Source: Aureispira anguillae
GTDB lineage: Bacteria; Bacteroidota; Bacteroidia; Chitinophagales; Saprospiraceae
Assembly: GCF_026000115.1 (NCBI RefSeq)
Contig: NZ_AP026867.1
Span: 6,487,001-6,551,000, forward strand
Length of the DNA stretch: 64,000 nt
Direction: 5' to 3'
Shown: positions 54,584 to 62,954 of the stretch, piece after piece
Layout: each line of letters opens with the position of its first letter
Numbering within the stretch: the stretch's first letter is position 1
Notes under the pieces: generated by a model
The model's input: the letters and a program-made list of their open reading frames with translations, nothing else
Databases searched by the model: none
What the model was told of the DNA's origin: nothing
Made by a program: the position numbers and the translations under genes

Positions 54584-55936
54584 TTAGAGATCTTGCTTCT
54601 TTTTTAGGCTAATGGTGGCACTAGGATTAATGGTAATCATTAACCAAGCCCAATTGCTTGTTGCTCTGATGTTTCCTCCTTTTAATGCAACCATACTTGG
54701 GCTTCCAAAGAGTTGAGAATAACCGAGTTTTACAGCAGTCCATTTATTAATTTTATACCCCCCAAAGAAATCCAATTCAGTACCAAGATAGGGCAAAACA
54801 GCTTGGGTCTGATCACTAGGGTCAGCCAATAAACCATTGGACAAAAAGAAGTGCCCATGGAGCCCTACAAAACCTTTTCCTATTTTTGCTTTGAAGGTAA
54901 GGAATAGATCCACTAACCCAACATTAGCAATGTGATTGCCCACATAAAAATAATCCATAAAACCATTAAATTTATGATTGGTTCCATAAAGAGGATTAAA
55001 GGCATTGTTTGTATTGATGGGATTGTTATTGCTTGAATCTACTACTGTATTATTGCCAGAAAGCAATTCGGCTCCTATACCAATGGTATATTTTTTTGCT
55101 AAGGTATACTTTACATCTGCTCCCAAATAATAAGCACTAACTAATGTTCCAAGCGTATTTAGTGTATCCGCTTCTCGTCCTCCTTGATAGTAACCTGCTA
55201 AGTTAGCGGTAAGACCTGCTTTTTTAAAACTAAGGCGAGCACCAATGGTTTGGGTGAAATGAGTCCGCCCATAACCCGCAGAATCTAAGTAAACGTTATT
55301 GTTAATGTCTACTACTTGTTTGCCATTATTTAGAAATAGAAGGCTGGCAGAGAGTGGTCCAAATTTTCGATGTGCCCATAGATATTGGAACGTTTTATAA
55401 CTTTTAGGAACGGTATAAATTGTACCTTTTAGGCTGGGGGCATTTTGATTATAGGCAAACCCTCCATGAATTTGCATTAGCGAATCTTGATACATTAATA
55501 CAATAGCATCGTGACTTCTTGCCTGTTGCGCCCAACCCACATTACCAAATATTCGATGGTCGTCATAGCTAATTTCTTGTCGTCCCAACTTCATCGAAAA
55601 GTTTTTATGAAAATAAACCCTTCCCCAAGCTTCATGAATACTCGTCATATTCCCATCTGCTACCACTAATTGGGGTTGACTCCCCCACGTCCTTACATCT
55701 TGAATAACAAGCTTTGTTTCAATCATTTTATAATCAAAACCAATTGTCAATCTTGTTCTTTGGTCAATATAGAAAGCAGGTTTTTGTGCGGAATCAGCTA
55801 AGGATTTGTAACCATGTCTATATTCTGCACGAGGTCTAACTTCGCCAGATATATGAAGGGTTTGCCCCTGACTAATTATAGGAAACATAAAGAGGACAAA
55901 AAGCCCTACAAATGAATTTCTAATCAAGTTGCTCAT
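54584..55936 (-). CDS. Alginate-export-type outer-membrane porin
   Basis: 450 residues with signal peptide (MSNLIRNSFVGLFVLFMFPI..GQ). The mature N-terminus LHISGEVRPRAEYRHGY and the blocks RTRLTIGFDY, LVIQDVRTWGSQ, HEAWGRVYFHKNFSMKLGRQE and YDDHRIFGNVGW match the alginate-export (AlgE-like) porin domain common in Bacteroidota. The rest alternates polar and aromatic residues, as in a beta-barrel. It is divergent from the nitrate reductase operon. A role in nitrate or anion passage is conceivable but inferred only from position. Confidence 0.8.
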   Translation of the reverse strand: MSNLIRNSFVGLFVLFMFPIISQGQTLHISGEVRPRAEYRHGYKSLADSAQKPAFYIDQRTRLTIGFDYKMIETKLVIQDVRTWGSQPQLVVADGNMTSIHEAWGRVYFHKNFSMKLGRQEISYDDHRIFGNVGWAQQARSHDAIVLMYQDSLMQIHGGFAYNQNAPSLKGTIYTVPKSYKTFQYLWAHRKFGPLSASLLFLNNGKQVVDINNNVYLDSAGYGRTHFTQTIGARLSFKKAGLTANLAGYYQGGREADTLNTLGTLVSAYYLGADVKYTLAKKYTIGIGAELLSGNNTVVDSSNNNPINTNNAFNPLYGTNHKFNGFMDYFYVGNHIANVGLVDLFLTFKAKIGKGFVGLHGHFFLSNGLLADPSDQTQAVLPYLGTELDFFGGYKINKWTAVKLGYSQLFGSPSMVALKGGNIRATSNWAWLMITINPSATISLKKKQDL

Positions 55937-56026
55937 ATTTAATGGATTTAAATTTTCAAATCAAGACCTACCATTATTAAGCGTCATATAGACTTAGGAA
56001 CAATAGGAACTAACTACTTACCAAAA

Positions 56027-56034
56027 CAAAGGTA
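56027..56034 (-). promoter_or_regulatory. Candidate -7 promoter box for the porin gene
   Basis: The minus strand reads TACCTTTG, the same octamer as upstream of asd. A TTTT about 17 bases further upstream on that strand could be the -33 element. Leader of about 85 bases. Confidence 0.45.
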
Positions 56035-56079
56035 GTTGCGTTTTTTTTTTGAAAAAATGATGGCTTCTATGCCGATAAC

Positions 56080-56091
56080 TGATTAAGATCA
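56080..56091. promoter_or_regulatory. FNR/Crp-family-like operator
   Basis: TGAT-TAAG-ATCA is a perfect palindrome with the inner half-sites of the FNR consensus TTGATnnnnATCAA (the outer bases are C and T). Its centre is roughly 65 bases upstream of the predicted porin start site and about 195 bases upstream of napD. Function inferred from motif and gene context. Confidence 0.4.
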
Positions 56092-56280
56092 TTTTATATG
56101 ACTATATATATGGATATTTTGTGTGCATGAGTTATCTTTTTGATTGTGAGTATTGTATAAGGTGAGTGGATTGGCAGGTACTTATTTTATATACTACTAA
56201 ATTTAGCAGCAGCTTGAACTGAAAAGTTAAAGGAGGGCAAAGTTTAACTCTATTGTTTGCCTGCAAAAAAATAAAAAATC

Positions 56281-56508
56281 ATGCCTGTAAAAAGCTACCT
56301 CGTCACTCCTGTTGCTAAGCGACAAAAAGCACTGGTAAAAGAACTATCTCGAATGGATGGTTGTGAAGTATTACCTTCTACCAATCACGAATTGATTGTA
56401 TTGATTACAGATACTGGAACTACTTTGGAAGAAAAATTACTGCTGGATGCCCTGAAAGAACTCCAACACATCAAAGACATATCCTTAGTTTCTGGTTATG
56501 ACATTTAG
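56281..56508 (+). CDS. napD: NapD-like maturation chaperone for periplasmic nitrate reductase
   Basis: 75 residues, cytoplasmic. The size and the pattern (SYLVTPVAKRQKALVKELSRMDGCEV, ELIVLITDT, LKELQHIKDISLVSGYDI) match NapD, the small ferredoxin-fold protein that binds the Tat signal of NapA and holds it back until the molybdenum cofactor is inserted. It is the first gene of the nap operon, directly ahead of napA. Confidence 0.85.
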   Translation: MPVKSYLVTPVAKRQKALVKELSRMDGCEVLPSTNHELIVLITDTGTTLEEKLLLDALKELQHIKDISLVSGYDI

Positions 56509-56628
56509 AAAACAGAGAGCTCTGCTCTAAAGGACTTTAATGTATTGAATAAATGCATGGCAGTACCTCGTTTGTTGAGCAATAGCAACAAACAATCTCA
56601 AATAATTTTAGAACATAATTCCATAACA

Positions 56629-58938
56629 ATGAATAGAAGAAATTTTTTAAAGAAAATGGCAGCAGCAGCAGCAATGGCAACGGCTGCAACAATGATTCCA
56701 GGTATTTTATTTGCCGAAGATCAGCTTAATGAGGCTGCTCTAAAAGATGGAGTGGAATGGAAAAAAACACCTTGTAGATTTTGTGGCGTTGGTTGTGGTT
56801 TGTTGGTGGGGATTGATAATGGTAAAGCTGTTGCTGTGAAAGGAGATCCTAACTCTTCTGTTAATAAAGGATTATGCTGTATGAAGGGCTATCATTCTGT
56901 AATGGCATTGTACGGTAAAGATCGATTGACACAACCGCTTGTTCGAAAAGGCGGAAAATTAGTAACAGTAAGCATGGAGGAAGCCTTGGATTTGGTCGCT
57001 TCTAAAATGAAAGAAACGATTGATAAACACGGCAAAGATGCGGTTTCTATCTATGGTTCAGGGCAGTGGACAATTCCTGATGGTTATGTTGCTTCTAAAT
57101 TGTTTAAGGGGTGCATAGGAACCAATAATGTAGAGGCGAATGCAAGGCTTTGTATGGCATCAGCAGTAACAGGGTTTTTAACGAGTTTTGGGGTTGATGA
57201 ACCAATGGGATGTTATGAGGATATTGATCATGCTACTGTCTTTGTTTTGTGGGGGAATAACATGGCTGAAATGCACCCTGTTTTGTTTTCTCGAATATTG
57301 GAAGAAAAACGCAAACGTAAGGTAACAATTATTGACTTGGCAACTCGAACCACTCGAACAAGTAAAGCAGCAGACAAATCTATTCTTTTTCATCCACAAA
57401 CAGATCTAGCCATTGCTAATGCTATTTGTTATGAAATTATCAAGAATGGGTGGATGAACGATACCTTTGTTCATAAATATTGCTCTATTATGAAGGGGAA
57501 AACTAAAATGGGGTATGGACTGAAGGAGCATTATAAGTTTAAGGACAAAGGAGAAAAAATAGACTTAGAGGCGTATAAGACTTTTTTGGAAGATTATACG
57601 CCCGAAAAGGTGGCAACACTTACTGGTGTTTCTGCTAGTAACATCAAATATTTGGCGGCTCTTTATGGCAATGCCAATACCAAAGTAATGTCTTTTTGGT
57701 GTATGGGAGCCAATCAGCATACCCGTGGTACATGGATTAATAATTTGATTTATAATATACACTTATTGGTAGGTAAAATTTCTACTCCTGGAAACAGCCC
57801 TTTCTCTCTAACAGGACAACCCAGTGCCTGTGGTACGGTACGTGAAGTGGGAACCCTAACCCATAAGCTTCCACATGGGGTTGTAATGAATGAAGAACAT
57901 CGAAAATTTGCAGCTAAAATATGGGATGTTCCAGTTAGTAATATTCCTGCAAAACCTACTTACCACACGGTTGATATGTTTAGAGCCTTGGATCGAGGAG
58001 ACCTTAAATTTATGTGGATCCAAGTCACCAACCCAATGGTCACCATGCCACATCTTAATCGTTATAGAAAGGGCGCTTTAAAAGAGGATCGCTTTGTTGT
58101 AGTTTCTGATATTTATCCTACTCCAACGACCGAAATTGCAGACGTTATTCTCCCAGCGGCAATGTGGATAGAACGAGAAGGTATGTACGGTAATTCAGAA
58201 CGAAGAACGCAGTATTTTGAACAAATGATCGAGCCTCCAGGGAATGCCATGAGCGATACTTGGCAGTTGATTGAAGTGGCTAAAAGAATGGGCTATACCA
58301 AGCAATTTTATTATAAAAAGGAAACGCATATTGCTGAAATCTATAAAGAATATAGAAGGCATCATGAAGGGAAAAAACACAATATGGCTCCCTTGGATGT
58401 CCTCAAAAAACAGGCAGGGGCAATGTGGCCTTATGTAGATGGTAAATCAACCCAATGGCGTTTTAATGCCAAATACGATCCTGCTTGTACCAAAGAAGGC
58501 TTTGATTTTTATGGAAAACCTGATGGCAAGGCAGTCATCTGGCAACGTCCCTATGAACCTGCTGCTGAGGTGCCCGATCAAGATTATCCTTTTTGGTTAA
58601 ATACAGGGAGGGTAATTGAGCATTGGCATACTGGTTCTATGACCCGACGAATTTCTGTATTGCATCAGGCTGTACCAAAGAGTTATGTAGAAATTAATCC
58701 TAAGGATGCTAAAGCAATGGGGATTCTTTCAGGGGATCAGGTTCGCTTGACCTCTCGTAGAGGGACACTTGTGCTTCCAGCTTTGATCAATGGGAGAGGG
58801 GTGCCCCCAGAAGGGATGGTCTTTGTTCCTTTCTTTGATGAGGATTTATTGATTAATGACTTAACAATTGATGCCTATGACCCTATTTCTAAGCAGCCAG
58901 ATTATAAGAAATGTGCTGTGAAAGTTGAAAAAGTTTAG
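56629..58938 (+). CDS. napA: Periplasmic nitrate reductase catalytic subunit
   Basis: 769 residues from the ATG at 56629, which gives the Tat signal MNRRNFLKKMAAAAAMATAA. The frame is open to 56545, but that would bury the twin-arginine motif. It reduces nitrate to nitrite in the periplasm using bis-MGD molybdenum and one [4Fe-4S] cluster. The cluster ligands are C49, C52, C56 and C84 (CRFCGVGC...LCCMKGY). The molybdenum-ligating cysteine is C175 in NARLCMASAV, and DEPMGCYEDI and WGNNMAEMHP follow as in known NapA. The C-terminal molydopterin-binding part includes NTGRVIEHWHTGSMTRR. All key residues are present. Confidence 0.96.
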   Translation: MNRRNFLKKMAAAAAMATAATMIPGILFAEDQLNEAALKDGVEWKKTPCRFCGVGCGLLVGIDNGKAVAVKGDPNSSVNKGLCCMKGYHSVMALYGKDRLTQPLVRKGGKLVTVSMEEALDLVASKMKETIDKHGKDAVSIYGSGQWTIPDGYVASKLFKGCIGTNNVEANARLCMASAVTGFLTSFGVDEPMGCYEDIDHATVFVLWGNNMAEMHPVLFSRILEEKRKRKVTIIDLATRTTRTSKAADKSILFHPQTDLAIANAICYEIIKNGWMNDTFVHKYCSIMKGKTKMGYGLKEHYKFKDKGEKIDLEAYKTFLEDYTPEKVATLTGVSASNIKYLAALYGNANTKVMSFWCMGANQHTRGTWINNLIYNIHLLVGKISTPGNSPFSLTGQPSACGTVREVGTLTHKLPHGVVMNEEHRKFAAKIWDVPVSNIPAKPTYHTVDMFRALDRGDLKFMWIQVTNPMVTMPHLNRYRKGALKEDRFVVVSDIYPTPTTEIADVILPAAMWIEREGMYGNSERRTQYFEQMIEPPGNAMSDTWQLIEVAKRMGYTKQFYYKKETHIAEIYKEYRRHHEGKKHNMAPLDVLKKQAGAMWPYVDGKSTQWRFNAKYDPACTKEGFDFYGKPDGKAVIWQRPYEPAAEVPDQDYPFWLNTGRVIEHWHTGSMTRRISVLHQAVPKSYVEINPKDAKAMGILSGDQVRLTSRRGTLVLPALINGRGVPPEGMVFVPFFDEDLLINDLTIDAYDPISKQPDYKKCAVKVEKV

Positions 58939-58976
58939 GAAATCCACGAAGTATTAATTTATAAGACATCTTTATT

Positions 58977-59645
58977 ATGAAAAAAGCCTTTGTCATTTTT
59001 CTCTTTATAAGCCTTATTGTTGGCGGAAAAATAGTGGTGGATAGCGCCTTGACTGGTGCAATGGAAGGAGTGGACATGAGTATTCAGGAAAAAGAAAAAA
59101 AATTATCTGTCGTAGAGGATGGGTTGAGCGAGCATCAAGAAACATATAATCAAATGTCAATAGAGGATTATACAGGAAGGAGCTTAGCGAGCTATTATAA
59201 GAATAGGGCGTATAATGGAGCCCCTCCTACAATTCCCCATCCTGTAGCGAATGAAATGTCAATTGGAGGGAATACTTGTTTGCAGTGTCACCAAAAAGGG
59301 GGATTCGTTAATAAATACAATGCATTTGCTCCTGTGACACCTCATCCTGAAAAAATAAATTGTGTTCAATGCCATGCTGCTGTCAAAACAAATGAATCAT
59401 TTAGAGCAAGTAATTGGGAAACCATAAAAAATGCAGCACCTATTTTGGGACAGCAAGCCATGGAGGGAAGCCCTCCTGTGATTCCGCATGAGTTGACCAA
59501 TTTTAGAGACAAAAATTGTCTTTCTTGCCATGCTGGACCTTCGGCTCCTAAAGAAATTAGAGTTTCTCATCCTGAGCGATTGAACTGTGTGCAATGTCAT
59601 GCACAACAGCAAGCAAGCGATGTATTTTACAAAACCATAAAATAG
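58977..59645 (+). CDS. napB: Tetraheme NapB-like cytochrome made of two NapB units
   Basis: 222 residues with an N-terminal hydrophobic signal/anchor (MKKAFVIFLFISLIVGG). NapB normally carries two hemes and passes electrons to NapA. Here there are four CxxCH motifs: C101-H105, C129-H133, C181-H185 and C204-H208. The two halves repeat: GAPPTIPH...CLQCH...TPHPEKINCVQCHA (about 81-135) and GSPPVIPH...CLSCH...SHPERLNCVQCHA (about 164-210). This is a tandem duplication of the NapB heme unit within one chain. It lies 38 bases after napA. The role as electron donor to NapA is inferred from family and position. Confidence 0.88.
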   Translation: MKKAFVIFLFISLIVGGKIVVDSALTGAMEGVDMSIQEKEKKLSVVEDGLSEHQETYNQMSIEDYTGRSLASYYKNRAYNGAPPTIPHPVANEMSIGGNTCLQCHQKGGFVNKYNAFAPVTPHPEKINCVQCHAAVKTNESFRASNWETIKNAAPILGQQAMEGSPPVIPHELTNFRDKNCLSCHAGPSAPKEIRVSHPERLNCVQCHAQQQASDVFYKTIK

Positions 59646-59652
59646 TTTTAGT

Positions 59653-60315
59653 GTGAAGAAGTTATTTGTATTCCTAGCAGTGGTTATTTTCTTTTTCATA
59701 ATAACCTATTTGACTTGGCCGACTGAAAAACACCCCAGTTTGACACACGATGTCCATCATGGAGTGGTTAGCCAAATTTATGAACAGAGTAGTGAACGTG
59801 GGGCGGATGCGCATGAGTATCCAAGTTCTACCGCTCATCTTGGAGATTTGGATACCTTAGGTGTTCATGCTCTAGGCAAGCATTTTTTTATTCCCAAACG
59901 ACAGCAAGACCTATTGCATTATCCCTGTAGTAATTGTCATAATGAAGCTTTAGAAAGCTTGAAAAGCAAGGAACAAAAATTAGGACAAAAGGCTCATTGG
60001 GACATTCAATTAAAGCATGCATCCTCTGATGTTATGACTTGTACCACTTGTCATTCGGAGACGAATATGGATGATTTGCATTCGATTACAAATAAAAAAA
60101 TCTTATTTAATAACAGTTTTAAAGTTTGTGCTCAATGCCATCAAGAAGAATACAAAGATTGGGCTGGTGGAGCTCATGGTAAACGAATTGGTGGATGGAC
60201 CAAACCGATTGTTAAAAAAACTTGTGTCAATTGTCACAATCCGCACCGTCCCGCTTTCGAAAAACGATTACCTGCTCGATATAACACTAAGATGATTGAA
60301 CAAAGGAAGCAGTAA
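59653..60315 (+). CDS. Membrane-anchored tetraheme c-type cytochrome
   Basis: 220 residues from a GTG at 59653, seven bases after the napB stop. One transmembrane helix (KKLFVFLAVVIFFFIITYLTW) is followed by a periplasmic part with four heme sites: CSNCH (C92), CTTCH (C130), CAQCH (C159) and CVNCH (C191). There are additional histidines for bis-His ligation (THDVHHG, HALGKHFF). Size, anchor and heme count resemble the NapC/NrfH type in general design. The spacing and the C-terminal GGAHGKRIGG...CVNCHNPHRPAF section look more like cytochrome c3-type subunits of NrfD-containing complexes. Probably carries electrons from the membrane module to the NapB-like cytochrome. Confidence 0.8.
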   Translation: MKKLFVFLAVVIFFFIITYLTWPTEKHPSLTHDVHHGVVSQIYEQSSERGADAHEYPSSTAHLGDLDTLGVHALGKHFFIPKRQQDLLHYPCSNCHNEALESLKSKEQKLGQKAHWDIQLKHASSDVMTCTTCHSETNMDDLHSITNKKILFNNSFKVCAQCHQEEYKDWAGGAHGKRIGGWTKPIVKKTCVNCHNPHRPAFEKRLPARYNTKMIEQRKQ

Positions 60316-60351
60316 TTCTTAATTTCATAGAACCCTCAAAAATTCTTCAAT

Positions 60352-61356
60352 ATGTTTGTAGATAGTTTAAAAAAATTGTTGAGCCTCGGACAATATCAAA
60401 AACCAGATGTTCCAGATTATAACGATGGTTACGATCAAGTTTTTGAAAAAAAGATGGGCAGAAGGTCGCTGTTTAAAACACTAACCGCAGGATCTATTGC
60501 GGCAGGGGCTTTGGTGAATCAAAGTTGTAATTTGGGGATGAGTAGCGAGAATTCTAGTATTCATTGGGATGAATATTTTAAAGGGAATTATAAATTAATG
60601 ACGGACGAGGAACGAAAACAAACCATTGATAGACTGGTTCATTTGTATGCTGAGCGAACAGGAAAAAAAGTGAATATTAGCTCGGAAAAGCCTCTAGAAG
60701 GAGTGTTGTTTGGGTATGCTTTTAATGTTTCTAAGTGCAAAGGTTATATGGATTGTATTAATGCTTGCGTTGAAGAAAACAACCAAGACAGAGATTCTCA
60801 GATGCAATACATTAGAATACATGAATTTGACCAAAAACATGGGATTAATTTTGAGTTAGCAGATGACAGTTATACCCATGAAGTGCCTGCTGAGGGACAT
60901 TTTTATATGGGAACTCAATGTTTTCATTGTGAGAACCCTCCTTGTACAAAGGTTTGTCCTGTAGAGGCTACTTGGCAAGAAGAGGATGGTTTGGTGGTCA
61001 TTGACTATGATTGGTGTGTGGGCTGTCGGTACTGTTTGGCGGCTTGCCCTTATGATGGTAGGCGATTTAATTGGAAAACGCCTCATGTTCCTGAAGATGA
61101 AATCAATAAAGAACAGCATTATTTGGGCAATCGTTTGCGCAAAAAAGGAGTTATGGAGAAATGCACGTTCTGTGTACAGCGTACTCGAAAAGGCAAAAAT
61201 CCCGCTTGTGTTGAAGCCTGTCCAACAGGAGCACGCACCTTCGGAAATCTCTTGGATCCCAATAGTGAGTTGCGTTATATTTTGGAAAATAAAAAGGTAT
61301 TTAGATTAAAAGAAGATTTAGGAACTGAACCTAAGTTTTGGTATTATATGGATTAA
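60352..61356 (+). CDS. Tat-exported four-cluster ferredoxin subunit (NrfC/PsrB/TtrB-like)
   Basis: 334 residues. A twin-arginine motif (GRRSLFK, R37-R38) precedes a short hydrophobic stretch. The iron-sulfur region has CxxC blocks typical of DmsB/NrfC/PsrB: CKGYMDCINAC (C129, C135, C139), CFHCENPPCTKVCP, CVGCRYCLAACPYDGRRFNW, and CTFCVQRTRKGKNPACVEACPTGAR. In the first block the second cysteine is Tyr132, so 15 of the 16 expected cysteines are present and one cluster may be [3Fe-4S] or altered. It should sit on the periplasmic face and link the NrfD-type protein downstream to the cytochromes and NapA. It ends 12 bases before that gene. Confidence 0.88.
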   Translation: MFVDSLKKLLSLGQYQKPDVPDYNDGYDQVFEKKMGRRSLFKTLTAGSIAAGALVNQSCNLGMSSENSSIHWDEYFKGNYKLMTDEERKQTIDRLVHLYAERTGKKVNISSEKPLEGVLFGYAFNVSKCKGYMDCINACVEENNQDRDSQMQYIRIHEFDQKHGINFELADDSYTHEVPAEGHFYMGTQCFHCENPPCTKVCPVEATWQEEDGLVVIDYDWCVGCRYCLAACPYDGRRFNWKTPHVPEDEINKEQHYLGNRLRKKGVMEKCTFCVQRTRKGKNPACVEACPTGARTFGNLLDPNSELRYILENKKVFRLKEDLGTEPKFWYYMD

Positions 61357-61368
61357 AGCTAATATTCT

Positions 61369-62604
61369 ATGAAACTTATAAATGTACTGTGGTCGTTGTT
61401 CAAAGATTCATTTGATCTCATCACACATGGTAGAACACGCTACAAGATATGGATGGCTTCTCTAACGGCTTTAATGCTAATTGGAACCTATGCCTATTAT
61501 TTTCAGATTGAGCATGGTTTGAGTGTGACAGGAATGACCGATGGAGTAGTCTGGGGGTTGTATATCTCTAATTTTACGTTTTTTGTGGGAATTGCAGCGG
61601 CCGCTGTAATGCTTGTTTTGCCTACTTATATTTTGCATGACTACGATTTTGCAAAGGCGGTTATTATTGGGGAGGGAATGGCGATTGCAGCACTAATTAT
61701 GTCTATGACTTTTGTGGTGGTAGATATGGGGGGACCTGCCAATTTGTGGCACATGATTCCCTTTATAGGTAATCTTAACTTTCCAGAATCGATGCTTAGT
61801 TGGGATATGATTGCTTTATTGGGCTACCTAATGATTAATATCTCTATCCCTGCTTATATCTTGACCTGTAAATACCAAGGAAAGGAACCCAAAAAGTCAG
61901 TTTATATTCCAGGGGTATTTCTTTCTGTGTTTTGGGCGGTAGGCATTCATTTAGTAACAGCATTTTTGTATCAAGGTTTGATGGCTCGTCCTTTTTGGAA
62001 CAATGCTTTATTGGGACCTAGGTTTTTGATTTCTGCTTTTACAGCAGGACCAGCTTTGATGATTATTGCGTTAGGCATCATACGAAAAGTAACAGATTAT
62101 CACATAAAAGATGTCACCTTAGTAAAGATCTCCTTGTTGGTAACTGGAATGGCAGCTATTAATATGATTATGTTAGTTTCTGAATTGTTTAAAGAGTTTT
62201 ATTTTGTCACTCACCATAGTATTAGTGCACAATACTTGTTCTTTGGATTAGGAGAATATAATGCACTGGTGCCTTGGATTTGGACGGGTATTTCTATGAA
62301 CATCATTGCTACCTTGATATTGATCACAAAGAAGCTACACAATAGATTGCTTTATCCTGCTTGTGCTTTGTTGTTTGTTGGCATTTGGATAGAAAAAGGT
62401 TTTGGGTTGATTGTTCCTGGCTTTATTCCTGGACAATACGGCAAAATTGTAGAATACAGTCCCAGTATTATAGAAATAGCTATTACTATAGCCGTATGGG
62501 CTTTAGGGGCTTTTGTTTTTACCTTATTAACAAGGGTGGCTATTCATATCGAGTTGGGAAAACTACGTTATAAACCTTCTCACTTGGAAAAAGAAGTAGA
62601 ATAA
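61369..62604 (+). CDS. NrfD/PsrC-type polytopic quinol-oxidising membrane subunit
   Basis: 411 residues, mostly hydrophobic, with about nine to ten predicted transmembrane helices (for example IWMASLTALMLIGTYAYYF, MAIAALIMSMTFVVVDMGG, ISLLVTGMAAINMIMLV). The sections VVWGLYISNFTFFVGIAAAA and MGGPANLWHMIPF match the NrfD/PsrC family, which oxidises quinol and passes electrons to a ferredoxin-type partner encoded next to it. Last gene of the nap operon, followed by a hairpin terminator. It would replace the NapC or NapGH quinol module of better-known systems. Confidence 0.9.
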   Translation: MKLINVLWSLFKDSFDLITHGRTRYKIWMASLTALMLIGTYAYYFQIEHGLSVTGMTDGVVWGLYISNFTFFVGIAAAAVMLVLPTYILHDYDFAKAVIIGEGMAIAALIMSMTFVVVDMGGPANLWHMIPFIGNLNFPESMLSWDMIALLGYLMINISIPAYILTCKYQGKEPKKSVYIPGVFLSVFWAVGIHLVTAFLYQGLMARPFWNNALLGPRFLISAFTAGPALMIIALGIIRKVTDYHIKDVTLVKISLLVTGMAAINMIMLVSELFKEFYFVTHHSISAQYLFFGLGEYNALVPWIWTGISMNIIATLILITKKLHNRLLYPACALLFVGIWIEKGFGLIVPGFIPGQYGKIVEYSPSIIEIAITIAVWALGAFVFTLLTRVAIHIELGKLRYKPSHLEKEVE

Positions 62605-62954
62605 CTAGATTACGAAAGGGGAAAAGGAACTAAATAGATTCTTGTTAGTTTATGGAATAATCCATTTGGTGCAAATGGTTTTTGCGTTTTGCTCATTAGG
62701 GCGTTCCTTGAAAAACTAAAAAATCAATGGTGCATTATTCGTCACTACCTAAAATTTATTTTATCTTGAAAATGCAGTCAATTATAAATAAAATAGCCTG
62801 TTGATTTTTCAAAAAGTCAGAGATCGTTAAGATATCAGGTTGACGCAATTAGGGGAAAGCTATTGTCTATAGTAGCTCGACAGCATATTGGTCTTATTTT
62901 AATGGCTTGTACGTAGTTGATTTAAAAAGTTACCTAAATAGGATTATCATTAGA
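62605..62954. other. 350-base intergenic region after the nap operon
   Basis: It contains the terminator at 62662-62683. The rest is AT-rich sequence leading to the pseudouridine synthase. The coding frame of that gene extends back to 62907 but probably not as protein. No RNA gene recognised. Confidence 0.4.
62662..62683 (+). terminator. Intrinsic terminator of the nap operon
   Basis: CCATTTG (62662-62668) pairs with CAAATGG (62672-62678) over a three-base loop, followed by TTTTT. It lies 58 bases after the NrfD-like stop codon. Confidence 0.7.

Larger units (their letters stand above)
55937..56280. promoter_or_regulatory. Shared divergent promoter region of porin and nap operon
   Basis: 344 bases between the porin (minus) and napD (plus). 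It contains the porin -7 box at 56027-56034 and an FNR-like palindrome at 56080-56091. A ten-base T run lies at 56041-56050. No exact plus-strand TAnnTTTG box was found for napD. The two transcription units are therefore candidates for shared anaerobic or nitrate control. Confidence 0.55.
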
